NCBI GenBank assembly: GCA_050480245.1
Contig: JBCNEQ010000051.1
Length of the DNA: 64,000 bases
From: Anoxybacillus sp050480245
GTDB lineage: Bacteria; Bacillota; Bacilli; Bacillales; Anoxybacillaceae
Reading direction: 5' to 3' (one strand)
In this document: in pieces, positions 42,215-50,708 of the stretch
How positions within the stretch are numbered: position 1 is the first letter of the stretch
Layout: each line of letters starts with the position of its first letter
Made by a program: the position numbers and the translations under genes
Notes under the pieces: generated by a model
The model's input: the letters and a program-made list of their open reading frames with translations, nothing else
What the model was told of the DNA's origin: nothing
The model's database searches: none

Positions 42215-42847
42215 GTGAATGAACAAGGGGGATTACAGAAAGAGGCGATGACACGAAGCGAACGACGAAAACAAAAACGATCATTAGTCATTTTTTTGTT
42301 TTTATTATTCGTTGTCAGCGCGTGTGTCGTCGGGATATGGGGAATGGCGAAACAAGAGACGAGTGAACAGAAAGTAATTGAGCAATTCATCACCGCGTTA
42401 CGTCAAGAAGATATGAATACGTTGAAACAGTTCATTGATGCTCCATTAGAAGAAAAGGCGTCACTTTTACCACTTTTTGCGTATTTGCGCGAACATCCGG
42501 AAGGTTATGATCAAATAAGGAAAGAATTAGAGCAACAACAAAACGATCAAGTTTACATAAAAGGATTAACGTCAACTCCACCAATCTTCTTAATGAAGTT
42601 GTCGCAAGGAACATACAAATTTGAGCCGGCGTTATATCACGTATATGTACAAACGAACGAGCAAGGGGCTCGTATTTTGATTAACAACACATACGTCGGT
42701 GAAACGAATGCATCGCTAATGAAGGTAGGAGAGTATGTTCCAGGCTTATACGAAGTGAAAATGGTGACAGATGAACGAGAACAAACGAAGCGAATATCGC
42801 TCTTTGGAGGAGAGCGAATTCGGATCGTTCATTTCGATTCGAACTAA
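42215..42847 (+). CDS. TcaA/YvbJ-like membrane-anchored protein
   Basis: A 210-residue protein with a basic cytoplasmic N-terminus (EAMTRSERRKQKRS), one membrane span (LVIFLFLLFVVSACVVGIWGM) and an external domain. That domain resembles the TcaA second-domain type (VIEQFITALRQEDMNTLKQFID) followed by a PEGA-like strand pair (GARILINNTYVGETNASLMKVGEYVPGLYEVKM). TcaA proteins affect glycopeptide response in staphylococci, and YvbJ is the Bacillus relative. The zinc ribbon found at the N-terminus of longer members is absent here. GTG 42215 has GAGGGG eight bases upstream; the frame open to 42125 lacks a site. Confidence 0.7.
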   Translation: MNEQGGLQKEAMTRSERRKQKRSLVIFLFLLFVVSACVVGIWGMAKQETSEQKVIEQFITALRQEDMNTLKQFIDAPLEEKASLLPLFAYLREHPEGYDQIRKELEQQQNDQVYIKGLTSTPPIFLMKLSQGTYKFEPALYHVYVQTNEQGARILINNTYVGETNASLMKVGEYVPGLYEVKMVTDEREQTKRISLFGGERIRIVHFDSN

Positions 42848-42849
42848 AA

Positions 42850-42878
42850 GATGCAACGACATGTTGCGTCTTTTTTTG
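42850..42878 (+). terminator. Terminator after the TcaA-like gene
   Basis: GATGCAAC pairs with GTTGCGTC, followed by seven T. Confidence 0.78.
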
Positions 42879-42983
42879 TCAAAGTTGAAACATATTTTGT
42901 CGTTCGTACGTAATATAGTCGTCATTTTCATTTCACAAAAAATCATAGTAAAATAAAGGATCATAGATGATGGGAGGAAAACA

Positions 42984-43643
42984 ATGAAGCGATTTGTTCG
43001 AACGATATGGCGATGGTTCGTATCATGGAATGTCGGGTTATTTAGTGCGCTTATATCGTTGTTTGCGTTTCGTTTGCCGTTTATTATTTCATTTTTGATC
43101 GGTGTAAGCGTAGGTATGTTATATTCGCTTTATATGAAGAAAAAAGAGAAGAAACATATAACTTATCCTTCTAAAGATGAGCGGATGAAAGAGGCAAAAA
43201 AAAAGGTGCGGAAAATTGGGCAAAGTTTGTGGAGAGTTCGTTCGGTTGCGATGTTTTCCAAACTTTCGCGCCTGTACTCCATTTGTCAAAAAATGATTGA
43301 AATTGTTGAAAAACAACCGGATCGTTTAGCTGTCGCACAGCCATTTTTTAATACGACATTAGATTCGATTGTTACAATTATTAATAAATACACTTATTTA
43401 ATGAGGCAGCCGGTGAAAAATGATGAGATTCGGCAAGCAATTAGTGAAGCGGAACAAGCGCTTGATCTCGCGCTTACGAAAGCAGAAAATCAGCTGTTGG
43501 ACATGCTTGAAGAAGATTTATTTGATTTACAAACGGAAGTAAAACTTATGAAACATACGATTACAGCAGATAAGCCTCTTTCTTTATCCACTAAGCATAC
43601 AGTAACAATGATGGAGGAGAAAAAACATGAGCAAAAACGATGA
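42984..43643 (+). CDS. xpaC: XpaC family protein
   Basis: A 219-residue protein of the 5-bromo-4-chloroindolyl phosphate hydrolysis (XpaC) family, named for a weak phosphatase phenotype; its actual function is unknown. Two hydrophobic spans occupy residues ~13-50 (WNVGLFSALISLFAF and IISFLIGVSVGMLYSLYM), followed by a long charged helical region. ATG 42984 has GGGAGGAAAAC upstream. It overlaps the TelA-like gene by 17 bases, the same pairing as xpaC-yaaN in B. subtilis, which suggests the two act together. Confidence 0.87.
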   Translation: MKRFVRTIWRWFVSWNVGLFSALISLFAFRLPFIISFLIGVSVGMLYSLYMKKKEKKHITYPSKDERMKEAKKKVRKIGQSLWRVRSVAMFSKLSRLYSICQKMIEIVEKQPDRLAVAQPFFNTTLDSIVTIINKYTYLMRQPVKNDEIRQAISEAEQALDLALTKAENQLLDMLEEDLFDLQTEVKLMKHTITADKPLSLSTKHTVTMMEEKKHEQKR

Positions 43644-44778
43644 ATTACTTTGGACAAGTTCTGTTGATTCGTTGCTTGCTAACCCATTTGGCGAAGTGGT
43701 AGAAGCAACTGAAAAACCGTCATCCCCGCGATTAATTAATCAATTAAAGGAAGAACATCGACAAAAAGCGCTAGCGCTTGCTGAGCAAATTGATCCGCGC
43801 AACCATCAAGCCATTTTGCAATATGGCGTCGCGGCCCAAGCCGAATTATCGCGCTTTTCACATTCTATTTTAAATCACGTCCAAAAAAAAGATGCCGGTC
43901 CTGTCGGTGAAGTGATTCATGAGCTCATGACAAAAATGAAAGAAGTAAATGTAGAAGACTTTACGGCGAATAAAAAAAGCTTTTTGGCGCGCATGTTCCA
44001 ATCCGTCACCCAGTCCGTGCAACATATTTTATCAAAATACCAAAAGTTAGGGGTTGAAATTGATCGCATTGCCGATCAACTTGAAAAACATCGTCAAACG
44101 TTATTTCGTGATATCATGATGTTAGAAACTTTATACGAAAAAAATAAAGAATACTTTGATGCATTAAACATTTACATTGCTGCTGCTGAAGTGAAACTAG
44201 AACAACTGCGAGCAAAAACGATTCCAGAGTTAGAAAAAAAAGCATTGCAGTCACAAAATCAAATGGATGTGCAAGAAGTCAACGATATGATCCAATTTGC
44301 TGATCGGCTTGAAAAGCGCATTCATGATTTAAAATTAAGCCGACAAATTACGATTCAAACAGCACCGCAAATTCGACTGATCCAACACGTCAATCAAACG
44401 TTAGTAGAACGCATTCAATCGTCGATTTTAACAGCCATTCCACTTTGGAAAAACCAACTCGTCATCGCATTAACATTGCTTCGGCAAAAGAAGGCGCTAG
44501 AAGCACAAAAAGCAGTGACGAAAACAACAAACGAATTGTTGTTGCGCAACTCCGAAATGTTAAAAATAAATACACTTGAAGCAGCAAAAGAAAATGAAGA
44601 AGGGCTTGTTAGCATCGAAACATTAAAGAAAACACAAGAAAATCTGCTAGCGACGCTTGAAGAAACATTAAAAATTCAACAAGAAGGACGAATGAAGCGT
44701 CAGCAAGTGGAACGGGAGCTTGTTGAAATGGAAGAACAATTAAAACAGCGGTTGCTTACACTAAAAAGGGCTGAATGA
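43627..44778 (+). CDS. yaaN: Toxic anion resistance protein, TelA/YaaN family
   Basis: A 383-residue, mostly coiled-coil cytoplasmic protein. Characteristic segments are RNHQAILQYGVAAQAELSRFSHSILNHVQKKDAGPVGEVIHELM, then VQHILSKYQKLGVEIDRIADQLEKHRQTLFRDI and the TAIPLWKNQLVIALTLLRQKKALEAQKAVT motif. TelA was linked to tellurite resistance in plasmid systems; the chromosomal role is unclear. ATG 43627 sits inside the end of xpaC with GGAGGAG upstream. Confidence 0.93.
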   Translation: MSKNDELLWTSSVDSLLANPFGEVVEATEKPSSPRLINQLKEEHRQKALALAEQIDPRNHQAILQYGVAAQAELSRFSHSILNHVQKKDAGPVGEVIHELMTKMKEVNVEDFTANKKSFLARMFQSVTQSVQHILSKYQKLGVEIDRIADQLEKHRQTLFRDIMMLETLYEKNKEYFDALNIYIAAAEVKLEQLRAKTIPELEKKALQSQNQMDVQEVNDMIQFADRLEKRIHDLKLSRQITIQTAPQIRLIQHVNQTLVERIQSSILTAIPLWKNQLVIALTLLRQKKALEAQKAVTKTTNELLLRNSEMLKINTLEAAKENEEGLVSIETLKKTQENLLATLEETLKIQQEGRMKRQQVERELVEMEEQLKQRLLTLKRAE

Positions 44779-44795
44779 AAAATCAGCTCTTTTTT
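44763..44795 (+). terminator. Terminator after yaaN
   Basis: AAAAAG-G-GCTGA pairs with TCAGC-T-CTTTTTT; the yaaN stop codon is in the loop. Confidence 0.75.
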
Positions 44796-44796
44796 A

Positions 44797-44825
44797 TTGA
44801 TTTTATATACCTATTAGGGTATGAT
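44797..44825 (+). promoter_or_regulatory. Promoter with embedded CsoR/CstR-like operator
   Basis: TTGATT (44797-44802) and TATGAT (44820-44825) have a 17-base spacer. Within it, ATACCTATTAGGGTAT (44807-44822) has the ATACC...GGTAT symmetry of copper- or persulfide-sensing CsoR/CstR operators. The downstream genes are rhodanese-type, which favours a persulfide link. Confidence 0.55.
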
Positions 44826-44846
44826 GTGAAAGGGAGGTAAGACAAC

Positions 44847-45200
44847 ATGACTTATATAGTAATCGTTATGCTCGTGCTATATGCTCTATATTATCGCTAT
44901 GTACCCGTTCGTGGTGTCAAAGAGTTGACGTCTTTATCATCATATGAACATGTGACGTTGCTTGATGTACGTGACTACAACGAGGCAGACGAAATGAATG
45001 GGGCTCTCCGCGTTCCCGTTGCATACTTAAAACGTTATTATCAAACCATTCCGAACCGTCAAGTGATTGTCATTGCAAAAAGCAATCTAGAGAAAAATGT
45101 CGCGATCCGTTTACTTAGACGTTATCATTTCTCAATAGAAGGATATTATATAAAAGGGCACGAGCATGTAAATGAGTTAAATATGGTAAAATGTCATTAA
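44847..45200 (+). CDS. Membrane-anchored rhodanese-like protein lacking the catalytic cysteine
   Basis: A 117-residue protein with an N-terminal hydrophobic segment (YIVIVMLVLYALYYRYV) and a rhodanese fold (VTLLDVRDYNEADEMNGALRVPVAYL). Where active sulfurtransferases have a Cys loop, it reads VIVIAKSNLEKN, so no sulfur transfer is expected. Such inactive domains can act as binding or sensor modules. ATG 44847 has AAAGGGAGG upstream. It is controlled by the CsoR/CstR-like promoter just before it. Confidence 0.78.
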   Translation: MTYIVIVMLVLYALYYRYVPVRGVKELTSLSSYEHVTLLDVRDYNEADEMNGALRVPVAYLKRYYQTIPNRQVIVIAKSNLEKNVAIRLLRRYHFSIEGYYIKGHEHVNELNMVKCH

Positions 45201-45272
45201 CTGTTCAAACTTTATGAAGCGATTGTTTGATATAATACGGTCACACGTATTTGTATATGAAGGGGACATGTA

Positions 45273-45584
45273 ATGAGAAAAATTGTCATTGTTGGCGGCG
45301 TAGCTGGGGGGGCTTCTGCTGCAGCTCGTTTACGTCGGTTAAGTGAAAAAGATGAGACTGTTATGTTTGAACGCGGTGAGTATATTTCATTTGCAAACTG
45401 CGGGCTTCCTTATTACATTGGGGATGTCATCCAAGAACGAAGCAAGTTACTTGTCCAAACAGTCGATGGCATGTCCAAGCGATTTCGCATCGATGTGCGT
45501 AACTTAAGTGGAGTGACGAGTATTAATCGTGAGCGAAAAACGGTAACGTTAAAACATTTACGAACAGATGAACAAGAGGAGTAG
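45273..45584 (+). pseudogene. N-terminal stub of CoA-disulfide reductase
   Basis: The first 103 residues of a CoA-disulfide/persulfide reductase: FAD motif KIVIVGGVAGGASAAARLRRL, the active-site cysteine in SFANCGLPYYIGD, then SKRFRIDVRNLSGVTSINRERKTVTLKHL. The frame stops at 45584, where full-length enzymes of about 440-550 residues continue into the NADPH domain. In longer homologues a rhodanese domain lies at the C-terminus, and a free rhodanese gene starts two bases after this stop, so an internal deletion of a fusion gene is plausible. Confidence 0.72.
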
Positions 45585-45586
45585 GT

Positions 45587-45883
45587 ATGTTTGAAAATAT
45601 TTTACCGACACAAGCGGATACGTTACGTCATGAAGCAAATGTCGAAGTGCTAGACGTTCGGGAAGCACACGAAGTAGCGGCAGGAAAAATTCCGAACGCA
45701 CGTCATATTCCGCTCGGGCAACTATTTGCTCGTTTAAACGAACTAGATCCAAACAAAACGTATATCGTCGTTTGTCATTCTGGCGGTCGAAGTGCATTAG
45801 CGTGCGAATGGCTATCAGAACGCGGTTTTCATGTGAGAAACATGGTCGGCGGCATGATGAGTTGGGAAGGAGAAGTGGAATAA
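45587..45883 (+). CDS. Single-domain rhodanese (thiosulfate/persulfide sulfurtransferase)
   Basis: A 98-residue rhodanese with a complete active site: VLDVREAHEVAAGKIPNARHIPLGQ and the cysteine loop VVCHSGGRSALA, then GFHVRNMVGGMMSWEGEVE. It transfers sulfane sulfur to thiol acceptors. ATG 45587 is preceded by GAGGAGTAGGT, which also contains the stop of the reductase stub. It may be the free C-terminal domain of a former reductase-rhodanese fusion or an independent gene of the same operon. Confidence 0.85.
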   Translation: MFENILPTQADTLRHEANVEVLDVREAHEVAAGKIPNARHIPLGQLFARLNELDPNKTYIVVCHSGGRSALACEWLSERGFHVRNMVGGMMSWEGEVE

Positions 45884-45911
45884 GACTGATGATATGCCAG
45901 TCTTATTTTTT
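45882..45911 (+). terminator. Terminator after the rhodanese gene
   Basis: AAGACTG pairs with CAGTCTT, followed by ATTTTTT. Confidence 0.75.
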
Positions 45912-45985
45912 ATGCACTTGGCATTATTTTATTGTACAATAAAATACATGTATTGGAAGAGCAAAACGAATGAAGGGGAATACAT

Positions 45986-47209
45986 ATGTGGAAAGATAAA
46001 AATGTCATTCTTATTTTTATTGGTGAGTTTATTGCTGGGATTGGTTTATGGCTTGGGATTATCGGAAACTTAGAATTCATGCAAAAGCATGTCCCATCTG
46101 ACTTTGTAAAGTCGCTTATTTTATTTTCGGGATTGCTTGCTAGTGTGATTGTTAGTCCAATCGTGGGGAAGTGGATTGATACATATGCAAAAAAACGTAT
46201 TCTTTTATCCGCCGGAATCGGTCGTGTATGTAGCGTTATTTTTATGCTGTTTGCATTAAAATATGAATCTATTTTTCTCATGATATGTTTTATGATCTCC
46301 ATTCAAGTCGCAGCTGCTTTCTATTTCCCGACGTTGCAAGCAATCATCCCACTTGTTGTGCGGGATGAGAAACAACTCATGACGATCAATGGGATGCATA
46401 TGAATATTTCAGCGTTATCACGAATTTCTGGTACCGCCTTTGGTGGTGCTCTCCTTATGATTACAAGTTTGCAAACGTTATATATTGGCGCAATAGTCGC
46501 ATACAGTTTATTATTTTTACTTACTTTTTTTATTGATATAAAAGAAGAAAAGAGAGACATAAGCAGTTATACAAAAGAAAAACAACGATTTACAGACGTA
46601 TTCCCGATCATTCGCGGATTGCCTGTTGTTTATACGGCTGTTGTTTTAACGATTGTACCGCAGTTATTTATTGGTGGATTCAATTTAATGGTTATTAATA
46701 TTAGTGAATTACAAAATGACCCTTCGATTAAAGGGTGGTTATATACGATTGAAGGCATTGGTTTTTTATTTGGGGCCTTCCTCATTAAATATGCCGCTCG
46801 TGAACAAACGTATGTGAAATGGATGTACGCATTAGCATGTTTCATTGCTTTTGCACAACTATCTTTACATTTCGCACATATCAAATGGATTTCGCTTGTT
46901 TCATTCGGACTGTTTGGCATATCGGTTGGCTGCTTTTTCCCGATGATTGCGACCATCTTTCAAACAAATGTTCCGAAATCGCACCATGGGCGTTTTTTTT
47001 CGTTTAAAAATATGTTTGATCGTGTGACGTTCCAAGTCGTATTGTTAGCTACGGGATTTTTATTAGATACGATCGGACTAGAATATATGGTTGTCTTGTT
47101 TGGTGTTTTATCGTTGTTATTAATTGTGTACACGATGTTTCGTAAAAAAGAAGCTGTGTTAAAAGGCGAAAGGGCACAAATTTTTATTAAGGACCACGAA
47201 AAAATGTAA
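45986..47209 (+). CDS. MFS transporter (EntS/macrolide-efflux-like)
   Basis: A 407-residue membrane protein with twelve expected spans, of the MFS subgroup typified by EntS and Mef: IFIGEFIAGIGLWLGIIGNLEFM at the start, VSPIVGKWIDTYAKKRILLSAG in loop 2-3, and AAAFYFPTLQAIIPLVVRDEKQLMTINGMHMNISALSRISGTAFGG in the middle. Members export siderophores or antibiotics; the substrate here is unknown. ATG 45986 has GAAGGGG upstream. It is monocistronic. Confidence 0.85.
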   Translation: MWKDKNVILIFIGEFIAGIGLWLGIIGNLEFMQKHVPSDFVKSLILFSGLLASVIVSPIVGKWIDTYAKKRILLSAGIGRVCSVIFMLFALKYESIFLMICFMISIQVAAAFYFPTLQAIIPLVVRDEKQLMTINGMHMNISALSRISGTAFGGALLMITSLQTLYIGAIVAYSLLFLLTFFIDIKEEKRDISSYTKEKQRFTDVFPIIRGLPVVYTAVVLTIVPQLFIGGFNLMVINISELQNDPSIKGWLYTIEGIGFLFGAFLIKYAAREQTYVKWMYALACFIAFAQLSLHFAHIKWISLVSFGLFGISVGCFFPMIATIFQTNVPKSHHGRFFSFKNMFDRVTFQVVLLATGFLLDTIGLEYMVVLFGVLSLLLIVYTMFRKKEAVLKGERAQIFIKDHEKM

Positions 47210-47298
47210 ATTTATTTTCTAATAAAGAAATATTTGTATTTACAAAATTTTTCGTTTGTTTATAATGGGAACTAACAAATAGTGAAAGGTTGAGGTGC

Positions 47299-48198
47299 AT
47301 GTCAGCGCGTACAAAAGGATTATGGATGGTAATCATTGCTGCGACGATGTGGGGGCTTTCTGGCACAGCGGCACAATGGGTATTTCAACAAAAAAGTGTA
47401 GCAACGGAATGGCTTGTTTTTGTTCGGATGATCGTTTCTGGCTTTTGTTTGTTAGCTTTTGCATCATTCCGTGGCATTCCCTTGTTTCACATTTGGCGCG
47501 AGCGAAATAGCCGGTTGTTGCTCATTTTATTTAGTTTCGTTGGTATGCTCGGGGTGCAATATACGTATTTTTTGTCTATTGCATATGGCAATGCTGCGGC
47601 TGCAACGTTATTGCAATATTTAGCGCCCATTTACATCGTATTATATTTTTTTATTCGTGAGCGGAAACATCCATCTGTTTCGATTTGGGGTGCTCTTATG
47701 CTAGCGATTTGCGGTACATTTTTGTTGTTAACAAATGGAAAAATAGGGGCGCTAAGCATTTCTTTTCCCGCGTTTTTATGGGGGGTTGTATCGGGAGTGC
47801 TTCTTGCGTTTTATACGATTTGTTCAGCGAAACTATTAAAAAAATGGGATTCGCTTATTATTGTCGGATGGGCGATGGTGATCGGCGGAATCGCTATAAT
47901 GCCGAGCGTTGATTCATTTTTTGCGCCGTTTGCAACATTTGATTTTCAAACGGTTGCTTCGCTTTTATTTATTGTTGTATGCGGGACGTTGCTTGCATTT
48001 TTGCTATTTATTGAAAGCATTCGGTATTTATCACCAACGGAATCAAGCATTTTATCAAGTGTAGAGCCTCTGTCGGCTATTGTTGCGTCCGTTTTATTTT
48101 TACACGTATCGTTCGGCTTTTTTCAAACGGTTGGAAGCTTATTCATTATTGCGACAGTGATTCTTTTAGGAAAACAAAAAATGGCGTCTCCGTCGTGA
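47299..48198 (+). CDS. EamA/DMT family permease
   Basis: A 299-residue protein with ten spans in two EamA repeats: GLWMVIIAATMWGLSGTAAQWVF opens the first, and ISFPAFLWGVVSGVLLAFYTICSAKLLK opens the second. The end of each repeat carries the family pattern (LLQYLAPIYIVLYFF and SSVEPLSAIVASVLFL). These permeases export amino acids or metabolites. The frame starts at TTG 47290, but ATG 47299 lies at better spacing after GGTTGAGG. Confidence 0.85.
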   Translation: MSARTKGLWMVIIAATMWGLSGTAAQWVFQQKSVATEWLVFVRMIVSGFCLLAFASFRGIPLFHIWRERNSRLLLILFSFVGMLGVQYTYFLSIAYGNAAAATLLQYLAPIYIVLYFFIRERKHPSVSIWGALMLAICGTFLLLTNGKIGALSISFPAFLWGVVSGVLLAFYTICSAKLLKKWDSLIIVGWAMVIGGIAIMPSVDSFFAPFATFDFQTVASLLFIVVCGTLLAFLLFIESIRYLSPTESSILSSVEPLSAIVASVLFLHVSFGFFQTVGSLFIIATVILLGKQKMASPS

Positions 48199-48231
48199 AA
48201 AAATATATACATGCTAGTCAAAGGAGACGCC
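48183..48231 (+). repeat. Inverted repeat across the end of the EamA gene
   Basis: GGCGTCTCC (48183-48191) and GGAGACGCC (48223-48231) are perfect 9-bp arms around a 31-base loop that contains the stop codon. There is no T run, so termination here is uncertain. Confidence 0.5.
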
Positions 48232-48307
48232 AAGCGTCAAGCATTTTAATTTTGGCCGTTTGGATTGATGTTGCTAGCCGAAAACGGAAAACAAGTTAGA
48301 TAAAAAA

Positions 48308-48337
48308 GCTGATCGTTTTCTCGGTCAGCTTTTTTCA
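48308..48337 (+). terminator. Terminator before menC
   Basis: AAGCTGA-TC pairs with GG-TCAGCTT, followed by TTTTTCA. Confidence 0.75.
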
Positions 48338-48368
48338 TTTATTATATAATTGTTTCGGAGGGATGTTT

Positions 48369-49484
48369 GTGCAAATACATACAGTTATTTTACGATACTT
48401 ACAAATGGAATTAAAATCACCGTTTACGACAAGTTTTGGGACGATGAAAACGCGTCCTGCTTTATTAGTTGAGATCGTTGATGAAGACGGTGTGTGTGGC
48501 TGGGGAGAAGGTGTAGCGTTTTCTGCTCCGTGGTATACAGAAGAAACGATTGAGACGATGTGGCATATGCTCGAAACGTTTTTAATTCCGCTTCTTTTTC
48601 AAGCACCCGTTTATCATCCTGACGAATTGCGTGACCGATTTTCGATTGTTCGCCGCAATTATATGGCAAAAGCAGCGCTTGAAGGAGCCGTTTGGGATGC
48701 GTTTGCGAAACGACATGGGGTGTCGTTAAGCTCTGCGCTCGGCGGTGAAAAAAAAGAAGTGAAAGTCGGCGTCAGCATTGGCATTCAACCGATAACAAAT
48801 ATATTAAAACGGATCGAACAGGCGCTTGCGGAAGGATACCAACGTATAAAAATAAAAATTAAGCCCGAATGGGATGTAAATGTTGTTCGAGAGATTCGTC
48901 ACCATTTTCCGCATGTTCCGCTAATGGTGGATGCAAACTCCGCTTACTCGTTATGCGATATCGACCGCCTGAAAGCGCTTGATGACTATGAGTTGCTTAT
49001 GATTGAACAGCCGCTTGCTGTAGATGACATCGTTGATCATGCGAAGCTACAAGCGAAATTGCAAACGCCGATTTGTTTAGATGAAAGCATTTGTTCATAT
49101 GAAGATGCAAAAAGGGCGATTGAGTTAAAAAGTTGTCGCGTGATCAATATAAAAATTGGTCGAGTAGGTGGATTAACAGAAGCGAAACGCATTCATGATT
49201 TATGCCAGCAACATCATATTCCTGTATGGTGTGGCGGTATGTTAGAAGGTGGAGTTGGACGAGCACATAGCATCGCTTTAGCAACTCTCCCTCATTTTTC
49301 TCTCCCAGGGGATACAGCGGCATCAGCAAATTATTGGGAACGGGATTTCATTGATCCGGAAGTAACCGTTGACAATGGGCGAATTTTCGTTCGGCAACAG
49401 ATTGGAATCGGTTACACCGTTAATCTGACAGAAGTCGAGCGGCGTACCGTTCGCTCAAAAATATATAAAAAATCGAGAGGATGA
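48369..49484 (+). CDS. menC: o-Succinylbenzoate synthase / N-acylamino-acid racemase
   Basis: Enolase-superfamily enzyme (371 residues) of menaquinone synthesis that dehydrates SHCHC to o-succinylbenzoate; Geobacillus relatives also racemise N-acylamino acids. The capping domain ends near residue 125. The barrel has the catalytic lysine cluster RIKIKIK (K161-K165), metal ligands in MVDANSAY, IEQPL and LDESIC, and the second catalytic lysine in INIKIGRVGG. The frame begins at ATG 48363, but that is one base from GGAGGG; GTG 48369, six bases away, is the likely start (MQIHTVILRYL). It is not inside a men cluster here, and the next gene follows by four bases. Confidence 0.9.
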   Translation: MQIHTVILRYLQMELKSPFTTSFGTMKTRPALLVEIVDEDGVCGWGEGVAFSAPWYTEETIETMWHMLETFLIPLLFQAPVYHPDELRDRFSIVRRNYMAKAALEGAVWDAFAKRHGVSLSSALGGEKKEVKVGVSIGIQPITNILKRIEQALAEGYQRIKIKIKPEWDVNVVREIRHHFPHVPLMVDANSAYSLCDIDRLKALDDYELLMIEQPLAVDDIVDHAKLQAKLQTPICLDESICSYEDAKRAIELKSCRVINIKIGRVGGLTEAKRIHDLCQQHHIPVWCGGMLEGGVGRAHSIALATLPHFSLPGDTAASANYWERDFIDPEVTVDNGRIFVRQQIGIGYTVNLTEVERRTVRSKIYKKSRG

Positions 49485-49488
49485 GCAT

Positions 49489-50001
49489 ATGTTTGACCCA
49501 ACGATTTTCGACAATTTAAAAACGGTCGTAGAAGGAGCCGTTTATGATTTAGATGTAACAGATGAACTCGTAACAGTTGTTGATCGCTCAGACATCATTG
49601 ATTTAGCGAAATTTACGCGCGCATATGCGCTTTCTTTTCAATTGCGGCATGCGCATAAAGTGACGTGCACTATTTCTCTCGCGATGACGCTTCAACATAT
49701 TGCGAACGAACTGTTATATGAAGATGCAACGCATGCAGGTTGTACGGTAACCGTTTCGTTTTCTTTTTCAGCGACAAACGTCGATGGGGATGATGTAGAA
49801 CAAACGTTAAAACACATTTGGGGAGAGCACCGCATCATTTTACAAACGTTGACGTATACATATCGACAAAATGAACGATACACGCATGAAGTGACGATTG
49901 ATTTCGAACGCATGATTAACGAAAGTCATGTCGACGATTTATTGCAGATGATTCCGTACATCATTCGTTCGCTTAAGCAATTACAACAATATGCCAAGTA
50001 A
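49489..50001 (+). CDS. Hypothetical 170-residue protein following menC
   Basis: I do not recognise this soluble protein. It starts at ATG 49489, four bases after menC, with GAGAGGATGAGC upstream, so it is co-transcribed. It reads as an alpha/beta fold with several beta strands (TVTVSFSFSATNVDGDDVEQTLKHIW, IILQTLTYTYRQNERYTHEVTIDFERMI) and a helical end. There is no cysteine pair, signal or membrane span. Its position suggests, but does not prove, a role connected with MenC. Confidence 0.6.
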   Translation: MFDPTIFDNLKTVVEGAVYDLDVTDELVTVVDRSDIIDLAKFTRAYALSFQLRHAHKVTCTISLAMTLQHIANELLYEDATHAGCTVTVSFSFSATNVDGDDVEQTLKHIWGEHRIILQTLTYTYRQNERYTHEVTIDFERMINESHVDDLLQMIPYIIRSLKQLQQYAK

Positions 50002-50027
50002 AAATCATTGAAGGAAGCAAACATTCA

Positions 50028-50067
50028 AAGTATGATAGGAATGAAAATGATTATAGTTATCATACTT
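50028..50067 (+). promoter_or_regulatory. Fur-like site framed by an inverted repeat, upstream of the DUF1450 gene
   Basis: AAGTATGATA and TATCATACTT are perfect 10-bp arms. In the centre, TGAAAATGATTATAG (50042-50056) matches the Fur-type 7-1-7 box at 11-12 of 14 positions. The start codon follows 14 bases later. Confidence 0.5.
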
Positions 50068-50080
50068 GGAGTGTGACGAA

Positions 50081-50326
50081 ATGAAAAAAGTGCACTTTTG
50101 CAAGAAAAATAAGTTTGCAACAAAAACGTTATATATGTTTCTAAAACAAACATTCAAACATGTCAAAGTAAAACGAAAAGATTGCGTTGGTAAATGTAAA
50201 ACATGCAAACATTGCCCGTTTGTCCTAATCGATGGCGAAGTTGTCAAAGCGACGACGACAGATGAATTGTATGACCGCATTGCTTATGAAATAACAAAAC
50301 AATGGTGGGCGTTTCGAAAAAAATAA
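50081..50326 (+). CDS. DUF1450-like cysteine-rich small protein
   Basis: An 81-residue basic protein with cysteines in HFCKKN and in KDCVGKCKTCKHCPFVLIDGEVVKATTTDELYDRI. The pattern of a thioredoxin-like fold with C..C followed by PFVLIDGE matches the DUF1450/YuzB type as I recall it. ATG 50081 is used; the annotated frame is open five codons earlier without a site. A Fur-like operator precedes it, which suggests expression under iron limitation. It may handle metal or Fe-S clusters, but this is unproven. Confidence 0.65.
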   Translation: MKKVHFCKKNKFATKTLYMFLKQTFKHVKVKRKDCVGKCKTCKHCPFVLIDGEVVKATTTDELYDRIAYEITKQWWAFRKK

Positions 50327-50708
50327 GCAGGACATAAAAAAGCGGCGCAACTACGGGAACGTACCGACTTTCTTGAACGACTGCTCGCAACCGATGAACA
50401 GCCCGTGCCGAAAACGTATATTCATTTCTGTTCATCTTTGTCAACATATTCAATCGCTCGGACGGGTAAAAATTGAAATTGAGGGAACGACATGCACGCC
50501 GCGCGTTGAACAACAAGTAGACATATGCCAACAACATGTTCAAATACTAAGTTGTCCGTTACGATAAAGAGAGCGACGCGTGAAGCGAAGCTCTCTTATC
50601 GCGTAAAGCCAAATATGCCCGAAATAAAACAACTGTTTACGATCCATGTGTCGTTCCCTTTCGTCAGACGCACTGTTCCTTTCCTAACAGCATCAATCTT
50701 GACGTTTG
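50327..50708. other. Intergenic stretch with gene debris
   Basis: Short frames here (for example QLRERTDFLERLLATDEQPV near 50350) look coding-like but have no start and soon stop. A hairpin GATAA-A-GAGAGC with GCTCTCTTATC lies at 50563-50600 without a T run. Nothing can be named. The stretch abuts the truncated acetyltransferase, so it is probably part of a rearranged zone. Confidence 0.4.

Noticed and set aside
50563..50600. Hairpin considered as a terminator
   Set aside because: No T run follows and no gene clearly ends upstream; kept only as part of the debris region.
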